From NCBI GenBank assembly GCA_016124665.1, contig WGNH01000005.1:1-64000 (forward strand): DNA of 64,000 nucleotides, read 5' to 3'. Origin of the DNA: Alphaproteobacteria bacterium. Its GTDB lineage: Bacteria; Pseudomonadota; Alphaproteobacteria; Caulobacterales; Maricaulaceae. Position numbers and translations under genes: made by a program. Shown here in pieces: positions 19,747-28,579 of this stretch; position 1 is the first letter of the stretch, and each line of letters starts with the position of its first letter. The notes beneath the pieces are model-generated. The model was given only the letters and a program-made list of their open reading frames with translations. It ran no database searches and was not told the origin of the DNA.

Positions 19747-21012
19747 CTAGGCCGCGAGACTTTCGCCGCGCAATAGTTTCGGAAGATCACCGGTCTCGCC
19801 GCCCGCCTCACGCATGAAGAATTGCCGGGCGGCGGGAATTCTGTCGACCAGTGAAAGACCCAGCCCGCGCGCCAGGCGCAGCGGGCCGATATCGTTTGAA
19901 AACAGCCGGTTGAACATGTCGGTGGCCGCGACCAGGCCCATGGAATCGAGCTTGCGCCATTTGGCATAGCGCTGCAGCGTGACCGGTGAGCCGAGCTCCA
20001 GCCCCAGGGATTTGGCATCGGCCAGAACCTCGGCCAGGGCGGCCGCATCGCGAATACCCAGATTGAAGCCCTGCCCGGCCAGCGGGTGAATGCCGCGCGC
20101 GGCATCGCCGACATAGGCGATGCGGTCCTCGTAAAACCGCTCGGCGAATTTCACCGACAGGGGATACCCCCAGCGCGGGCCGGTCTCCTTCACCGCGCCG
20201 AGAAAATCTCCGAAACGCTTGTCGAGCTCGGCCCGAAAGCCGTCCGCATCCAGTTTCAGAGTGGCGTTGGCGATGTCTGTGCGCTCGGTCCAGACAAGCG
20301 AGGACCGATGGCCCGGCAGCGGCAGGATGGCAAAGGGGCCGCCCGGCAGGAAGTATTCATACGCCACGCCATTATGCGGCTGTTCATGCTCGACGGTGGC
20401 GACAATGCCGGTCTGGTTATAGCCCCAGCCGGCGGTGCGGGTGCCAGCCTGCTGACGCGAGCGGGAGAATTTGCCATCACTGGCGCAGAGAAGGCGCGCG
20501 CGCAGGACACGGCCATCGTCCAGATACAATTCGATTCCGCCGGGAATATGCGCCCAGCGATCAGCCTTGACCGGCGCGACCAGCCGGATGTCCTTGCGCG
20601 CTTTCAGACAGGCGGTCAGCGCATGGCGGGTATGGCGGTTTTCACACATCCAGCCCAAAGGTTCACCTTCATCCTCCGGATGGATTTCGCGGCGGTCAAA
20701 ATGAAGGGTGTGCGGCCCCGGACCGCCGGGCCTTGGTCCGCCATAAGGGCGGCCATCGCAGACCAGAATATGCTCGATCCGCTGGACATGCTCGCGCATG
20801 CGGTCTGCTGCGCCGATCACTTCCAGCATGCGGAAAGAGGTGTAGGCCAGCGCCGAAGCGCGGCCATCGAATTCCGGTGCCAGCATATCATCCAGCGGAG
20901 CGGCATCGACCAGCGTCACCGACACGCCGGCCTGATCCAGCGCCAGCGCCAGGGTCTGGCCTGCCAGCCCGCCGCCGAGCACAATCACATCACTATCGAA
21001 AGACGTTGTCAT
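19747..21012 (-). CDS. FAD-dependent UbiH/UbiF/Coq6-type hydroxylase
   Basis: A 421-residue flavoprotein monooxygenase of the family that hydroxylates the ubiquinone ring. The N-terminal FAD motif is VIVLGGGLAGQTLALAL. The DG motif region is ARLLCASDGKFSRSR, and the second FAD motif is YVGDAARGIHPLAGQGFNLGIRD, the UbiH-family signature. The ATG at 21012 (MTTSFDSD) removes an implausible N-terminal extension. Which ring position it hydroxylates cannot be read from sequence alone. Confidence 0.9.
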   Translation of the reverse strand: MTTSFDSDVIVLGGGLAGQTLALALDQAGVSVTLVDAAPLDDMLAPEFDGRASALAYTSFRMLEVIGAADRMREHVQRIEHILVCDGRPYGGPRPGGPGPHTLHFDRREIHPEDEGEPLGWMCENRHTRHALTACLKARKDIRLVAPVKADRWAHIPGGIELYLDDGRVLRARLLCASDGKFSRSRQQAGTRTAGWGYNQTGIVATVEHEQPHNGVAYEYFLPGGPFAILPLPGHRSSLVWTERTDIANATLKLDADGFRAELDKRFGDFLGAVKETGPRWGYPLSVKFAERFYEDRIAYVGDAARGIHPLAGQGFNLGIRDAAALAEVLADAKSLGLELGSPVTLQRYAKWRKLDSMGLVAATDMFNRLFSNDIGPLRLARGLGLSLVDRIPAARQFFMREAGGETGDLPKLLRGESLAA

Positions 21013-21155
21013 GGCGCATGACTTTATACGGGTTGGCTGAACGCGAAAGGGGCGCACTGCCGCAGGGTCAGCCGAGACCGGTATAACAATGACGAAATAG
21101 CGGCTCGACCCGGATTTGCTTCGGACGATGCGAAAAATGCCCTATAGCTTTGGAC

Positions 21156-22163
21156 ATGTCGAAGATTACATCTCTCTATGTCTACAAGGTCATCAGCCAG
21201 GCATCGCCGGGCGTTGAAACGCAAGATTTGCTGGAGGCGCTGGGGCTGGACCCTGACGGGGCTATTGATCCGGCGCATCTGATCGCGTCGGCAGACTATT
21301 ATGATTTCTTCGAAGCGCTTGCAGATCGGGATCCGAACGGACTTTCATTGCCGTGGCGTATCGGAGCATCGATGCGAACGGATGAGTATGGTGCTTTCGG
21401 CCTCGCCTGGAAATCCGCGCCGAGTCTAAGGGATTCCTTCTGGCGGTCTGAACGTTATGGCCGTGTCCTGGGGAGCGCTGAGACCTATGGCCTCGAAAAA
21501 TCCGGAGAGGGTTTGTATTTTTGCCTCGAGAAAGCCGGCGACGGCCGCGCTGGAATGCTGTTGTCCAATGAGGCCAGTCTTTCGGCGGTGGATGTGATCT
21601 GCCGGGAAGTGACAACTGTCGATTTCCAGCCGCTTTCTGTCCAATTCAAGCATTCGCCCAGAGGCCCCGTTGCAGCCTATGAGCGCCATTTCGGATGTCC
21701 GGTTCATTTCGAATCCGGCCGCGATGCCCTGCAGGTGAGTAAGGCGCAGATCGATGCGCCCAACCGGCTCGGCGATGAAACGATTGCCAGTTTCTTTGAT
21801 CGGCATCTGGAGAAAGAGCTGGCCTCGCTGACCGTCGATGACGCGCTCGAACCGCAAGTCCGGCGGGCGGTGACCGAAGAACTCAGCGATGGCGTGCCGA
21901 ATCTGTCGCGAATTGCGTCGAAACTGGGCCTCGGATCGCGTACGCTTCAAAGACGGCTTTCGGAACAGGGGCACTCATTCCAGGGAGTCGTGGATATGGC
22001 GCGTAAGGAGCTGGCGCGGCGATTGCTACGCGAGACCGGCTACAGTCTGGCCGAAGTGGCCTTCCTGACGGGATTTTCAGAGCAGAGCGCTTTCACCCGC
22101 GCCTTCAAACGATGGGCAGGCGAAACCCCGCGGTCCTACCGATTGGGGTCCGCCCAACACTGA
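21156..22163 (+). CDS. AraC family transcriptional regulator
   Basis: A 335-residue soluble regulator. The N-terminal 200 residues resemble the ligand-binding domain of OruR/ArgR-like AraC proteins. The C-terminal double helix-turn-helix runs from about 235 (LSRIASKLGLGSRTLQRRLSEQG) to GFSEQSAFTRAFKRWAGETPRSYR. The ATG at 21156 is preferred to a TTG two codons earlier. It is followed in the same direction by a three-gene cassette beginning at 22270, and the gap between them holds a well-spaced direct repeat that is probably its operator. Confidence 0.9.
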   Translation: MSKITSLYVYKVISQASPGVETQDLLEALGLDPDGAIDPAHLIASADYYDFFEALADRDPNGLSLPWRIGASMRTDEYGAFGLAWKSAPSLRDSFWRSERYGRVLGSAETYGLEKSGEGLYFCLEKAGDGRAGMLLSNEASLSAVDVICREVTTVDFQPLSVQFKHSPRGPVAAYERHFGCPVHFESGRDALQVSKAQIDAPNRLGDETIASFFDRHLEKELASLTVDDALEPQVRRAVTEELSDGVPNLSRIASKLGLGSRTLQRRLSEQGHSFQGVVDMARKELARRLLRETGYSLAEVAFLTGFSEQSAFTRAFKRWAGETPRSYRLGSAQH

Positions 22164-22172
22164 AAAACCGGC

Positions 22173-22202
22173 TTTGACGCGATCGGTCAAATGTTTGACG
22201 CG
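22173..22202 (+). promoter_or_regulatory. candidate AraC-type operator (direct repeat, 21-bp spacing)
   Basis: TTTGACGCG occurs at 22173-22181 and again, identical and in the same orientation, at 22194-22202. The 21-base spacing equals two helical turns, the geometry of half-sites bound by AraC dimers. GGTCAAA between them is a partial inverted copy. The site lies 68 bases before the start of the reductase gene and directly after an AraC regulator gene, so autologous control is likely. Confidence 0.5.
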
Positions 22203-22269
22203 TGCGGGCAAGAGACTGGAGGCACCGGTCCTTAAGCCTCGACTTGCAAACCCGACATGGAGCAAGTCA

Positions 22270-23115
22270 ATGAACACCCAAACCACAAAGCAGGACCTCA
22301 CCCTCGTACTGGGCGGCACCGGAAAGACCGGACGGCGCGTCGCCGACCGTCTGAGCGCTGCTGGCCATGAAGTCCGCATCGGATCACGCGCAGCCGTGCC
22401 GTCTTTTGACTGGCACAAAGAGCAAGGCTGGGACGCCTGTCTTGACGGCGTCACCGCTGTCTACATCACCTATGCGCCGGACTTGGCCATGCCAGGCGCG
22501 GCCGACGCGATTGCAGCCTTCGTCGATCTCGCCAAACGCACCGGCGTCAAGCGGCTGGTCCTGCTTTCGGGCCGCGGCGAGAAAGAGGCGCAAGCGTGCG
22601 AGCGGATCGTCCAGTCATCCGGTCTCGAATGGACCATTGTCCGCGCCAGCTGGTTCAACCAGAATTTCTCCGAAGGCGCCTTCATCGACATGGTGCAGAA
22701 CGGCACGATCACGCTGCCGGCCGGAGATCAGGTCGAACCCTTTGTCGATGTTGATGATATTGCCGATGTCGCGGTCGCCGCTTTTACAGAAAACCACCAC
22801 AATGGCGAGATCTACGAAATCAGCGGCCCGCGATTGATGAGCCTCGCCGATGTGGCCGCAGACCTGTCGCGGGCGACCGGGCGCGAGATTGCTTATGTGA
22901 ACGTGCCGCATGACGGATTTGTCGCCGAAGTCGAAAAATCCCGCGCGCCAAAAGATGTTGTCTGGATGCTGGACTATCTGTTCTCGACCGTTCTGGATGG
23001 CCGCAATGCGCATCTGACTGACGGTGTCCAGCGTGCTCTGGGCCGTGCTCCGAAAGATTTTGCGGACTATGCCCGAGACGTTGCGGCGACGGGTGTGTGG
23101 GAGACGACCCAATGA
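22270..23115 (+). CDS. NmrA-type NAD(P)-binding oxidoreductase
   Basis: A 281-residue atypical short-chain dehydrogenase. The nucleotide-binding loop is LVLGGTGKTGRRVADRL (GxxGxxG) at residues 11-27. VYITYAPDL, KRLVLLSGRGE and TIVRASWFNQNFSEG follow the NmrA/quinone oxidoreductase-2 pattern. The usual YxxxK catalytic pair is not seen, as in NmrA proteins that act as redox sensors. The ATG at 22270 has GGAG about 9 bases upstream. It overlaps the next gene by ATGA. Confidence 0.85.
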   Translation: MNTQTTKQDLTLVLGGTGKTGRRVADRLSAAGHEVRIGSRAAVPSFDWHKEQGWDACLDGVTAVYITYAPDLAMPGAADAIAAFVDLAKRTGVKRLVLLSGRGEKEAQACERIVQSSGLEWTIVRASWFNQNFSEGAFIDMVQNGTITLPAGDQVEPFVDVDDIADVAVAAFTENHHNGEIYEISGPRLMSLADVAADLSRATGREIAYVNVPHDGFVAEVEKSRAPKDVVWMLDYLFSTVLDGRNAHLTDGVQRALGRAPKDFADYARDVAATGVWETTQ

Positions 23116-23546
23116 ACCGGCTTCTCACACGATCCGCTCTGGCCACTGCCGGTGCGCTTCTGGGCGGGATTGGCGGCGCGCTGATCCTGGTCCCGCAGGA
23201 CTTTCTGGCGATGAGCCATGTTGTCATCGAAAACGATCCCGGACTGATGTCCGAACTGGCGGCACCCGGCGGCGTTCTGCTGATTTCGAGCGCAATCATG
23301 CTGTCGGGAGCCGTGAGGATCCGCTTCGCCGGTCTGGCGCTTGCCGTCGGAGCCATCGTCTATGGCAGCTATGGCGCGGGGCGCCTGATCAGCCTTATGC
23401 TTCACGGCCTGCCGCCGGACTCCCTCATCGCCGCCATGGTGATCGAGCTGGGCATCGCAGCCACGCTTTCAGCCCTCTGGCTCGCCTCGCCATCACGGAA
23501 ACAGCGAGGCTTTACCGAGGATGATTTCGACGGCGTCATCGTCTGA
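23112..23546 (+). CDS. DUF4345-type small membrane protein
   Basis: A 144-residue protein with four hydrophobic helices (about 8-25, 48-65, 68-88 and 100-120) and a polar tail. The pattern PGLMSELAAPGG matches DUF4345-like proteins. Its start overlaps the stop of the NmrA-type gene by ATGA, implying coupled translation. Function unknown. Confidence 0.7.
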   Translation: MNRLLTRSALATAGALLGGIGGALILVPQDFLAMSHVVIENDPGLMSELAAPGGVLLISSAIMLSGAVRIRFAGLALAVGAIVYGSYGAGRLISLMLHGLPPDSLIAAMVIELGIAATLSALWLASPSRKQRGFTEDDFDGVIV

Positions 23547-23585
23547 TCCTCCCCTGTCTGCAAAACTCAACACGGGACTTAAAAT

Positions 23586-24089
23586 ATGACCTTTGAATGG
23601 CCCCTCTATGCCTGCGTTTTCCTGGCGCTCTGGAGCGCTGTCACCGGCGGTGTCTTTTCCGCCTTCTCCGAATTCATCATGGCCGGCTTGCTTCGCGCCC
23701 AACCGTCAGCGGGAATCCAGGCGATGCAGCAGATCAACAAGACGGTGATCCGGACCCAGTTCGTGGCCGGCATTCTGTTGATCCCGGTGCTGTCGATCCT
23801 GTTTGCGGTCTATGGCGTCTCGGCCGTCGAGGGCCCGGTGCTCGCCGCGCTCTTCCTCGCACCGGCCATCTATATTCCGTCGGTTTTCCTGATGACGCTG
23901 TTTGGCAATGTGCCGATGAATAACCGTCTGGCGGCCCTCGACCCTGCCAGCGCTGAAGCCGCCAGTTACTGGGCTATCTACGGCCGCCGCTGGACCCGGC
24001 TCAATCACTACCGGACCTTTGGCAGCGTCCTCACAGCCATGGTCTATATGGCAGCATCCGTATTGCTGATCACCGGTGCTCAGGCCTGA
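23586..24089 (+). CDS. DUF1772 (anthrone oxygenase-like) membrane protein
   Basis: A 167-residue protein with four hydrophobic helices. AMQQINKTVIRTQF, FGNVPMNNRLAAL and the C-terminal WTRLNHYRTFGS match the DUF1772 family, some eukaryotic members of which are anthrone oxygenases. It is the last gene of the AraC-NmrA-DUF4345-DUF1772 string, 39 bases after the previous gene. A redox role alongside the NmrA-type protein is a reasonable guess only. Confidence 0.8.
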   Translation: MTFEWPLYACVFLALWSAVTGGVFSAFSEFIMAGLLRAQPSAGIQAMQQINKTVIRTQFVAGILLIPVLSILFAVYGVSAVEGPVLAALFLAPAIYIPSVFLMTLFGNVPMNNRLAALDPASAEAASYWAIYGRRWTRLNHYRTFGSVLTAMVYMAASVLLITGAQA

Positions 24090-24104
24090 CGCGAACCAAG
24101 CCGA

Positions 24105-24128
24105 GGGGCTGGATTCGCATCCAGCCCT
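24105..24128 (+). terminator. hairpin after the DUF1772 gene
   Basis: GGGCTGGAT and ATCCAGCCC form a perfect 9-bp stem around TCGC, 16 bases after the stop codon. No T-run follows, so it could be a weak terminator or an mRNA 3'-end stabiliser. Confidence 0.45.
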
Positions 24129-24211
24129 ACAGCGTCGCTTCAAGACATTTGATTGTCGCGTCGGTGACGCGGGGCATGCCGGTTTTTCCTGCGATTTCCC
24201 ACAGCATTATC

Positions 24212-24226
24212 TTAACCCGTATTTAC
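24212..24226 (+). promoter_or_regulatory. candidate CtrA box upstream of ftsK
   Basis: TTAA, seven bases, then TTAC differs at one position from the alphaproteobacterial CtrA consensus TTAA-N7-TTAA. It lies 34 bases before the ftsK start, where cell-cycle control of a division gene would make sense. Single near-matches occur by chance, so this is tentative. Confidence 0.3.
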
Positions 24227-24259
24227 CATCGACTCACGCTTTCGCGATTGAATGCGCGC

Positions 24260-26623
24260 ATGGCGGGTTATGATGCTGTCTCTTCCGACGATATTTCGGG
24301 CCGGGTCCGCCGTGCGGGTTCCGGCTGGATGTCGCGTCTGGGTGCCTGGATAACGGGCGGTCTGCTGCTGGCGCTGGCGGGGCTGACCGGCTTTGCCCTG
24401 CTGGATCACAATCCGCTGGATCCGAGCTGGAATGTCGCCTCTTCTTACGCCGTGACCCACGCGCTGGGCGCGTTCGGCGCAATCCTGTCCGACCTCCTGC
24501 TGCAGACTTTGGGCTGGGCGGCCGGCGGTGTGCCGCTGGTGCTGGCGGTCTGGGGCGTCATGAAGATGACGCGCCGCTATCAGCCGCGCTCCTTCGGTTT
24601 CAAACTGCTGCGCTTTCTCGCTGCAGGCTTTGCCCTTCTCGGATTTGCGATGGCGGTCTCCGCCCTGCCGATTCCCGAAGCCTGGCCTTTTGCGGTGGGT
24701 CTGGGCGGAGTATTGGGCGATGGCCTGCTGTTTACCGTCGCCGACCCTCTGACCGCGCTTGGCGTGCCGGCTCCGATGGCGATGGCGATGGCCGGCGGGA
24801 TCGGCCTGCTGGTCTCCATTCTCGGCGTGTTCTTCAGCTTCGGCCTGCGCCCGTCCGACATTGTTGCCGCCGCCGATACGGCGAGCCTGGCCTGGGCGAC
24901 CTTGCGGGTCTGGATTGATGCGGCGCTGGGCCGCCTGCCCTGGCGGGAAGGCGAAGCCGGGGCCGGTAACAGGGATGACATTGTTGAAGCGCCACGCCCG
25001 CGGACAAGACGCCGCAAGGCTGAGCCTGTTTCGCCTGCGGTAAAAGTGGCGCCCGTGCGCAAATCCCGCGCCTCCGGCCGGGAGGCGCGGGAAGCCCAGG
25101 GGGCCTTGCCCTTTGCCCAGAGTGGCGGCTTCAAACTGCCCCGGCTGGACCTTCTGGTGCGGCCACAGGTGCGCACGGAGTCGGTCGATGCGCAGGCGCT
25201 GCAGCAGAATGCCGAACTGCTTCAGGGCGTGCTGGAGGATTTCGGCGTGCGCGGCGAAATCGGACAGGTGCGGCCCGGGCCGGTCGTAACGCTCTATGAA
25301 TTCGAGCCGGCGGCCGGGGTGAAGTCCTCGCGCGTCATTAATCTGGCCGATGATATTGCCCGCTCGATGAGCGCAACGGCAGCGCGGGTTGCCGTCGTGC
25401 CGGGCAAGAATGCCATCGGTATCGAGCTGCCCAATCCGCGGCGCGAAACGGTTTTCCTGCGCGCCCTGTTCAACTCCTCCGCCTTCGAGGCGTCCAAGGC
25501 GGAATTGCCGATGGCGCTAGGTGAGACCATCAATGGCGAACCCTTTGTGGCGGATCTGTCCCGCATGCCGCACCTTCTGATCGCGGGCACAACCGGTTCG
25601 GGGAAATCGGTGGGCATCAATGCCATGATCCTGTCCCTGCTCTACCGGTTGTCGCCGGATGAGTGCCGGATGATCATGATTGATCCGAAAATGCTGGAAT
25701 TGTCGGTTTATGACGGCATTCCGCACCTCTTGTCACCCGTAGTCACGGACCCGAAAAAGGCTGTTGCCGCGCTGAAGTGGACGGTGCGCGAGATGGAAAG
25801 CCGGTATCTGCGCATGTCCAAGATCGGCGTACGCAATGTGGCCGGCTTCAATGAGCGCGTGGCCGAAGCGCTGGAAAAGGACGAGCCGCTGGAGCGCACC
25901 GTGCAGGTGGGCTATGATCGTGAAACTGGCGAGCCGATGTACGAGACCGAGACGATCGAGGCGGTCAAGATGCCCTATATCGTCGTTGTGATCGACGAGA
26001 TGGCCGATCTGATGATGGTCGCGGGCAAGGAGATCGAAGGCGCGGTCCAGAGACTGGCGCAGATGGCGCGCGCCGCCGGTATTCATATGATCACCGCCAC
26101 ACAGCGGCCTTCGGTGGATGTCATCACCGGCACGATCAAGGCCAATTTCCCGACCCGCATCTCCTATCAGGTCACCTCGAAGATCGATTCCCGTACCATT
26201 CTGGGCGAGCAGGGGGCAGAGCAATTGCTGGGCATGGGCGATCTCCTGTACATGGCCGGTGGAGGCCGTATCCGCCGCCTGCACGGACCTTTCGTTTCCG
26301 ATCAGGAAGTCGAGGACGTCGCTGCCTATCTGAAAAAACAGGGCACGCCGGAATATCTCGAGGAAGTCACCGAGGATAATGATGACACGCCCTCACCCTT
26401 TGACGAGGCCGGTGGCGGATCCGGTGATGACCTCTTTGACCAGGCCGTGGCCGTAGTGGCGCGCGACCGCAAGGCCTCGACCAGCTATATCCAGCGCCGC
26501 CTGCAGATCGGCTACAACCGCGCCGCGACGCTGATCGAACGCATGGAAGACGAAGGCATGATCGGCCCCGCAGATCATTCCGGCAAACGCGACATCTATC
26601 TGCCGGATCGCGACGTCGCCTGA
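24260..26623 (+). CDS. ftsK: DNA translocase FtsK
   Basis: A 787-residue septal motor that pumps DNA towards dif during division. Four N-terminal membrane helices lie at about 30-50, 75-95, 110-135 and 170-200. They are followed by a basic Arg/Lys-rich linker. The RecA-like motor follows, with Walker A AGTTGSGKSVGIN at about 441 and Walker B IVVVIDEMADLMM. The C-terminal gamma domain is a winged helix (TSYIQRRLQIGYNRAATLIERMEDEGMIG) that reads KOPS sites. The linker is short for the family. The ATG at 24260 (MAGYDAVSS) is preferred over an in-frame codon 111 bases upstream. Confidence 0.96.
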   Translation: MAGYDAVSSDDISGRVRRAGSGWMSRLGAWITGGLLLALAGLTGFALLDHNPLDPSWNVASSYAVTHALGAFGAILSDLLLQTLGWAAGGVPLVLAVWGVMKMTRRYQPRSFGFKLLRFLAAGFALLGFAMAVSALPIPEAWPFAVGLGGVLGDGLLFTVADPLTALGVPAPMAMAMAGGIGLLVSILGVFFSFGLRPSDIVAAADTASLAWATLRVWIDAALGRLPWREGEAGAGNRDDIVEAPRPRTRRRKAEPVSPAVKVAPVRKSRASGREAREAQGALPFAQSGGFKLPRLDLLVRPQVRTESVDAQALQQNAELLQGVLEDFGVRGEIGQVRPGPVVTLYEFEPAAGVKSSRVINLADDIARSMSATAARVAVVPGKNAIGIELPNPRRETVFLRALFNSSAFEASKAELPMALGETINGEPFVADLSRMPHLLIAGTTGSGKSVGINAMILSLLYRLSPDECRMIMIDPKMLELSVYDGIPHLLSPVVTDPKKAVAALKWTVREMESRYLRMSKIGVRNVAGFNERVAEALEKDEPLERTVQVGYDRETGEPMYETETIEAVKMPYIVVVIDEMADLMMVAGKEIEGAVQRLAQMARAAGIHMITATQRPSVDVITGTIKANFPTRISYQVTSKIDSRTILGEQGAEQLLGMGDLLYMAGGGRIRRLHGPFVSDQEVEDVAAYLKKQGTPEYLEEVTEDNDDTPSPFDEAGGGSGDDLFDQAVAVVARDRKASTSYIQRRLQIGYNRAATLIERMEDEGMIGPADHSGKRDIYLPDRDVA

Positions 26624-26676
26624 ACTCACGTAAAGTTGAAGTTATCTGGCGCATAAGATGCGGCATATTTCCGCCC

Positions 26677-27543
26677 ATGTTGAAATTATCCCTTGTCCCC
26701 CTCCTCATCCCGGTTGCCGGTTCTGTCTGTCTGGCCTGCTCACAGGCCGAACCGGAGCAATTTGAACCCGCAAGCCTCACGGAAATCTGGCGTACGGGCG
26801 GGTTTGCCGCACCGGAAAGTGTTCTGCCTGACCCGGAGACCGGCCTGATTTTCGTGTCGAACGTCAATGGTGAGGGCGATACGCGGGATGGTAACGGTTT
26901 CATCTCCCGGATGACCGCCGGAGGAGAGATCGAAACTCTGGACTGGGCAACCGGGTTGGATGCGCCCAAGGGCATGGCCCTTGTGGGAGACCGGCTTTAT
27001 GTCACGGACATCACCCAGATCGTCTGTATCGACCGCCGGACCGGCGAGATAATCAATCGCTGGCCCGCGCCGGGTGCGGGCTTTCTGAATGATGCCGCCG
27101 CCGGGCCGGATGGCCGGATCTATGTCTCGGATTCTGCCACCAGCCGGGTCTATGTTCTGGAAGACCAGATGGTCCATGTCTGGGCCGAAGACGATGCGTT
27201 GCGCGCCATCAACGGGCTGTGGCCGGAGGACGGCCGGATGCTGGCGGTGACAATGGATGGCCTGTTCGTATCCATTTCTCTGGATGGTGAAACTGTCACC
27301 GTGATCGGCGAGGGGCTGGGGGATGGCGACATGATCGCGCCGGACGGACAGGGGGCTTATTTCGCCAGCGAGTGGCCGGGGCAGCTCTATCATCTCATGC
27401 CGGACGGACAGTTCACCGTACTCGCAGATACGCGTGAGGCTGGCATCTATATGAATGATGGCTATGTTCTGGATGATGTACTGATCATACCGCACTGGCA
27501 GCCGGGAGAGGTCTCCGCCTGGCAGATCAGCCTCGGTCACTGA
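26677..27543 (+). CDS. secreted SMP-30/gluconolactonase-like beta-propeller
   Basis: A 288-residue exported protein. The N-terminus ends in VAGSVCLACSQ, which could be a lipobox or a normal signal cleavage region. The rest shows repeating propeller blades with the SMP-30/NHL-type pattern (LIFVSNVNGEG, RLYVTDITQIVCIDR, GRIYVSDSATSRVYVL, GAYFASEWPGQLYHL). The family includes lactonases that bind a divalent metal in the central channel. Substrate unknown. It lies between ftsK and lolA, 53 and 45 bases away. Confidence 0.75.
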   Translation: MLKLSLVPLLIPVAGSVCLACSQAEPEQFEPASLTEIWRTGGFAAPESVLPDPETGLIFVSNVNGEGDTRDGNGFISRMTAGGEIETLDWATGLDAPKGMALVGDRLYVTDITQIVCIDRRTGEIINRWPAPGAGFLNDAAAGPDGRIYVSDSATSRVYVLEDQMVHVWAEDDALRAINGLWPEDGRMLAVTMDGLFVSISLDGETVTVIGEGLGDGDMIAPDGQGAYFASEWPGQLYHLMPDGQFTVLADTREAGIYMNDGYVLDDVLIIPHWQPGEVSAWQISLGH

Positions 27544-27588
27544 TACGCTGCGCTTATGCCCTAACGCTGCCGCAATTTTGCAGGCAGT

Positions 27589-28272
27589 ATGCCGCCCATG
27601 ATGTTCGAGCTTTTTCTTTCTCTCGTCCTGCTGGCACAGGACGCACCGGAGGCTGACACGGATTCAGCGCCGGCCGGAGCGGCTGTGACGGCTTTGTCTG
27701 AAATCGAGACGGCCAGCCCGGATGTTTTTGACACGGAGGCCGCGCTGACCGGAGTCAATGGCTGGCTGAACAGCGTGGAAACCTATCGCGCCCGCTTCAC
27801 CCAGATTGCCCCGGACTTCTCTGCCTCGACCGGAATTTTGTCGATCCGCCGGCCGGGCCGTTTGCGGTTCGAGTATGATGCCCCTTCTCCTCTGCTGGTC
27901 GTCGCTGATGGCACAACCGTCGCGATCGAGGATGCGGATCTGGAAACGGTTGACCGTGTGCCCCTGAGGTCCACGCCGCTGTGGTGGCTCCTGAAGCCGG
28001 ACGTCAATCTGAGCGAAGACGCGAATGTCGGTGATGTCTGGCAGGAAGACGGCTTTATCTATGTCGCAATGCAGGACCGGAATGAGGAGATGGACGGCAC
28101 CGCCCTGTTCGCCTTCAACCCGGAGACGTATGCGCTGGAAGAGTGGTTCGTGACCGATTCACTGGGCTATACGACGCGGGTGACACTGTCGGATGTCGAA
28201 ACCGGTGTGCGTCTGAACCCGCGGCTTTTCGTCCTGGACGAGCCGGAAGACGACCGACGCCGGCGCCAGTAG
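27589..28272 (+). CDS. lolA: outer-membrane lipoprotein carrier protein LolA
   Basis: A 227-residue periplasmic chaperone that carries lipoproteins from LolCDE to the outer membrane. A short signal peptide (FELFLSLVLLAQ) is followed by an Ala/Glu-rich stretch of about 45 residues not usual in the family. Then comes the LolA core: YRARFTQIAPDFSASTGILSIRRPGRLRFEYDAPSPLLVVADG is typical. lolA near ftsK is a common arrangement. Confidence 0.9.
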   Translation: MPPMMFELFLSLVLLAQDAPEADTDSAPAGAAVTALSEIETASPDVFDTEAALTGVNGWLNSVETYRARFTQIAPDFSASTGILSIRRPGRLRFEYDAPSPLLVVADGTTVAIEDADLETVDRVPLRSTPLWWLLKPDVNLSEDANVGDVWQEDGFIYVAMQDRNEEMDGTALFAFNPETYALEEWFVTDSLGYTTRVTLSDVETGVRLNPRLFVLDEPEDDRRRRQ

Positions 28273-28375
28273 CGATCACATTCTGTTACAATTTGTGTAA
28301 CATTAATGATACATCCAAATTCTTTCTGTTTTTTCATTTGCACATTTTTTAGCTCCGTGTCTTTAATGTAACGGC

Positions 28376-28524
28376 TGATTGGGGCGCTGGATTGGCGTCG
28401 TCCCCCCGCTGACGGATCTGCCGTCCCGATCGCACCGGAATCCCCTCCCGGTGCATGCGCACAAGTTCAGACGGCGCACAGCGAACGCCCGGCCGCATCC
28501 CCTCGCGGCCGGGCGTTTTCTTTT
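28376..28524 (+). ncRNA. candidate small RNA with repeated C-rich anti-SD loops
   Basis: The 307-base gap between lolA and uppP has an AT-rich first third and then a GC-rich, non-coding-looking segment. The latter ends in a very strong intrinsic terminator. A hairpin at 28432-28454 (GCACCGG/CCGGTGC) has loop AATCCCCTC. The terminator hairpin has loop ATCCCCTC, the same 8-base motif. A further C-run, TCCCCCC, lies at 28401-28407 in a possible first hairpin. TTGCAC about 20 bases before TTAATG upstream (about 28339-28370) could be the promoter. Loops rich in CCCCTC are typical of bacterial small RNAs that pair with Shine-Dalgarno sites. No known family is recognised. An alternative is a long uppP leader with attenuator. 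Confidence 0.45.
28484..28524 (+). terminator. strong intrinsic terminator before uppP
   Basis: AACGCCCGGCCGC pairs over 13 bp with GCGGCCGGGCGTT around an 8-base loop (ATCCCCTC), followed by TTTCTTTTTC. It ends either the lolA transcript or, more likely, the candidate small RNA that precedes it. Confidence 0.9.
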
Positions 28525-28579
28525 TCGTCACGACTTGGGGGCAAGAAGATAAGATCAATTCCGGCCTCAAGAGACACCC

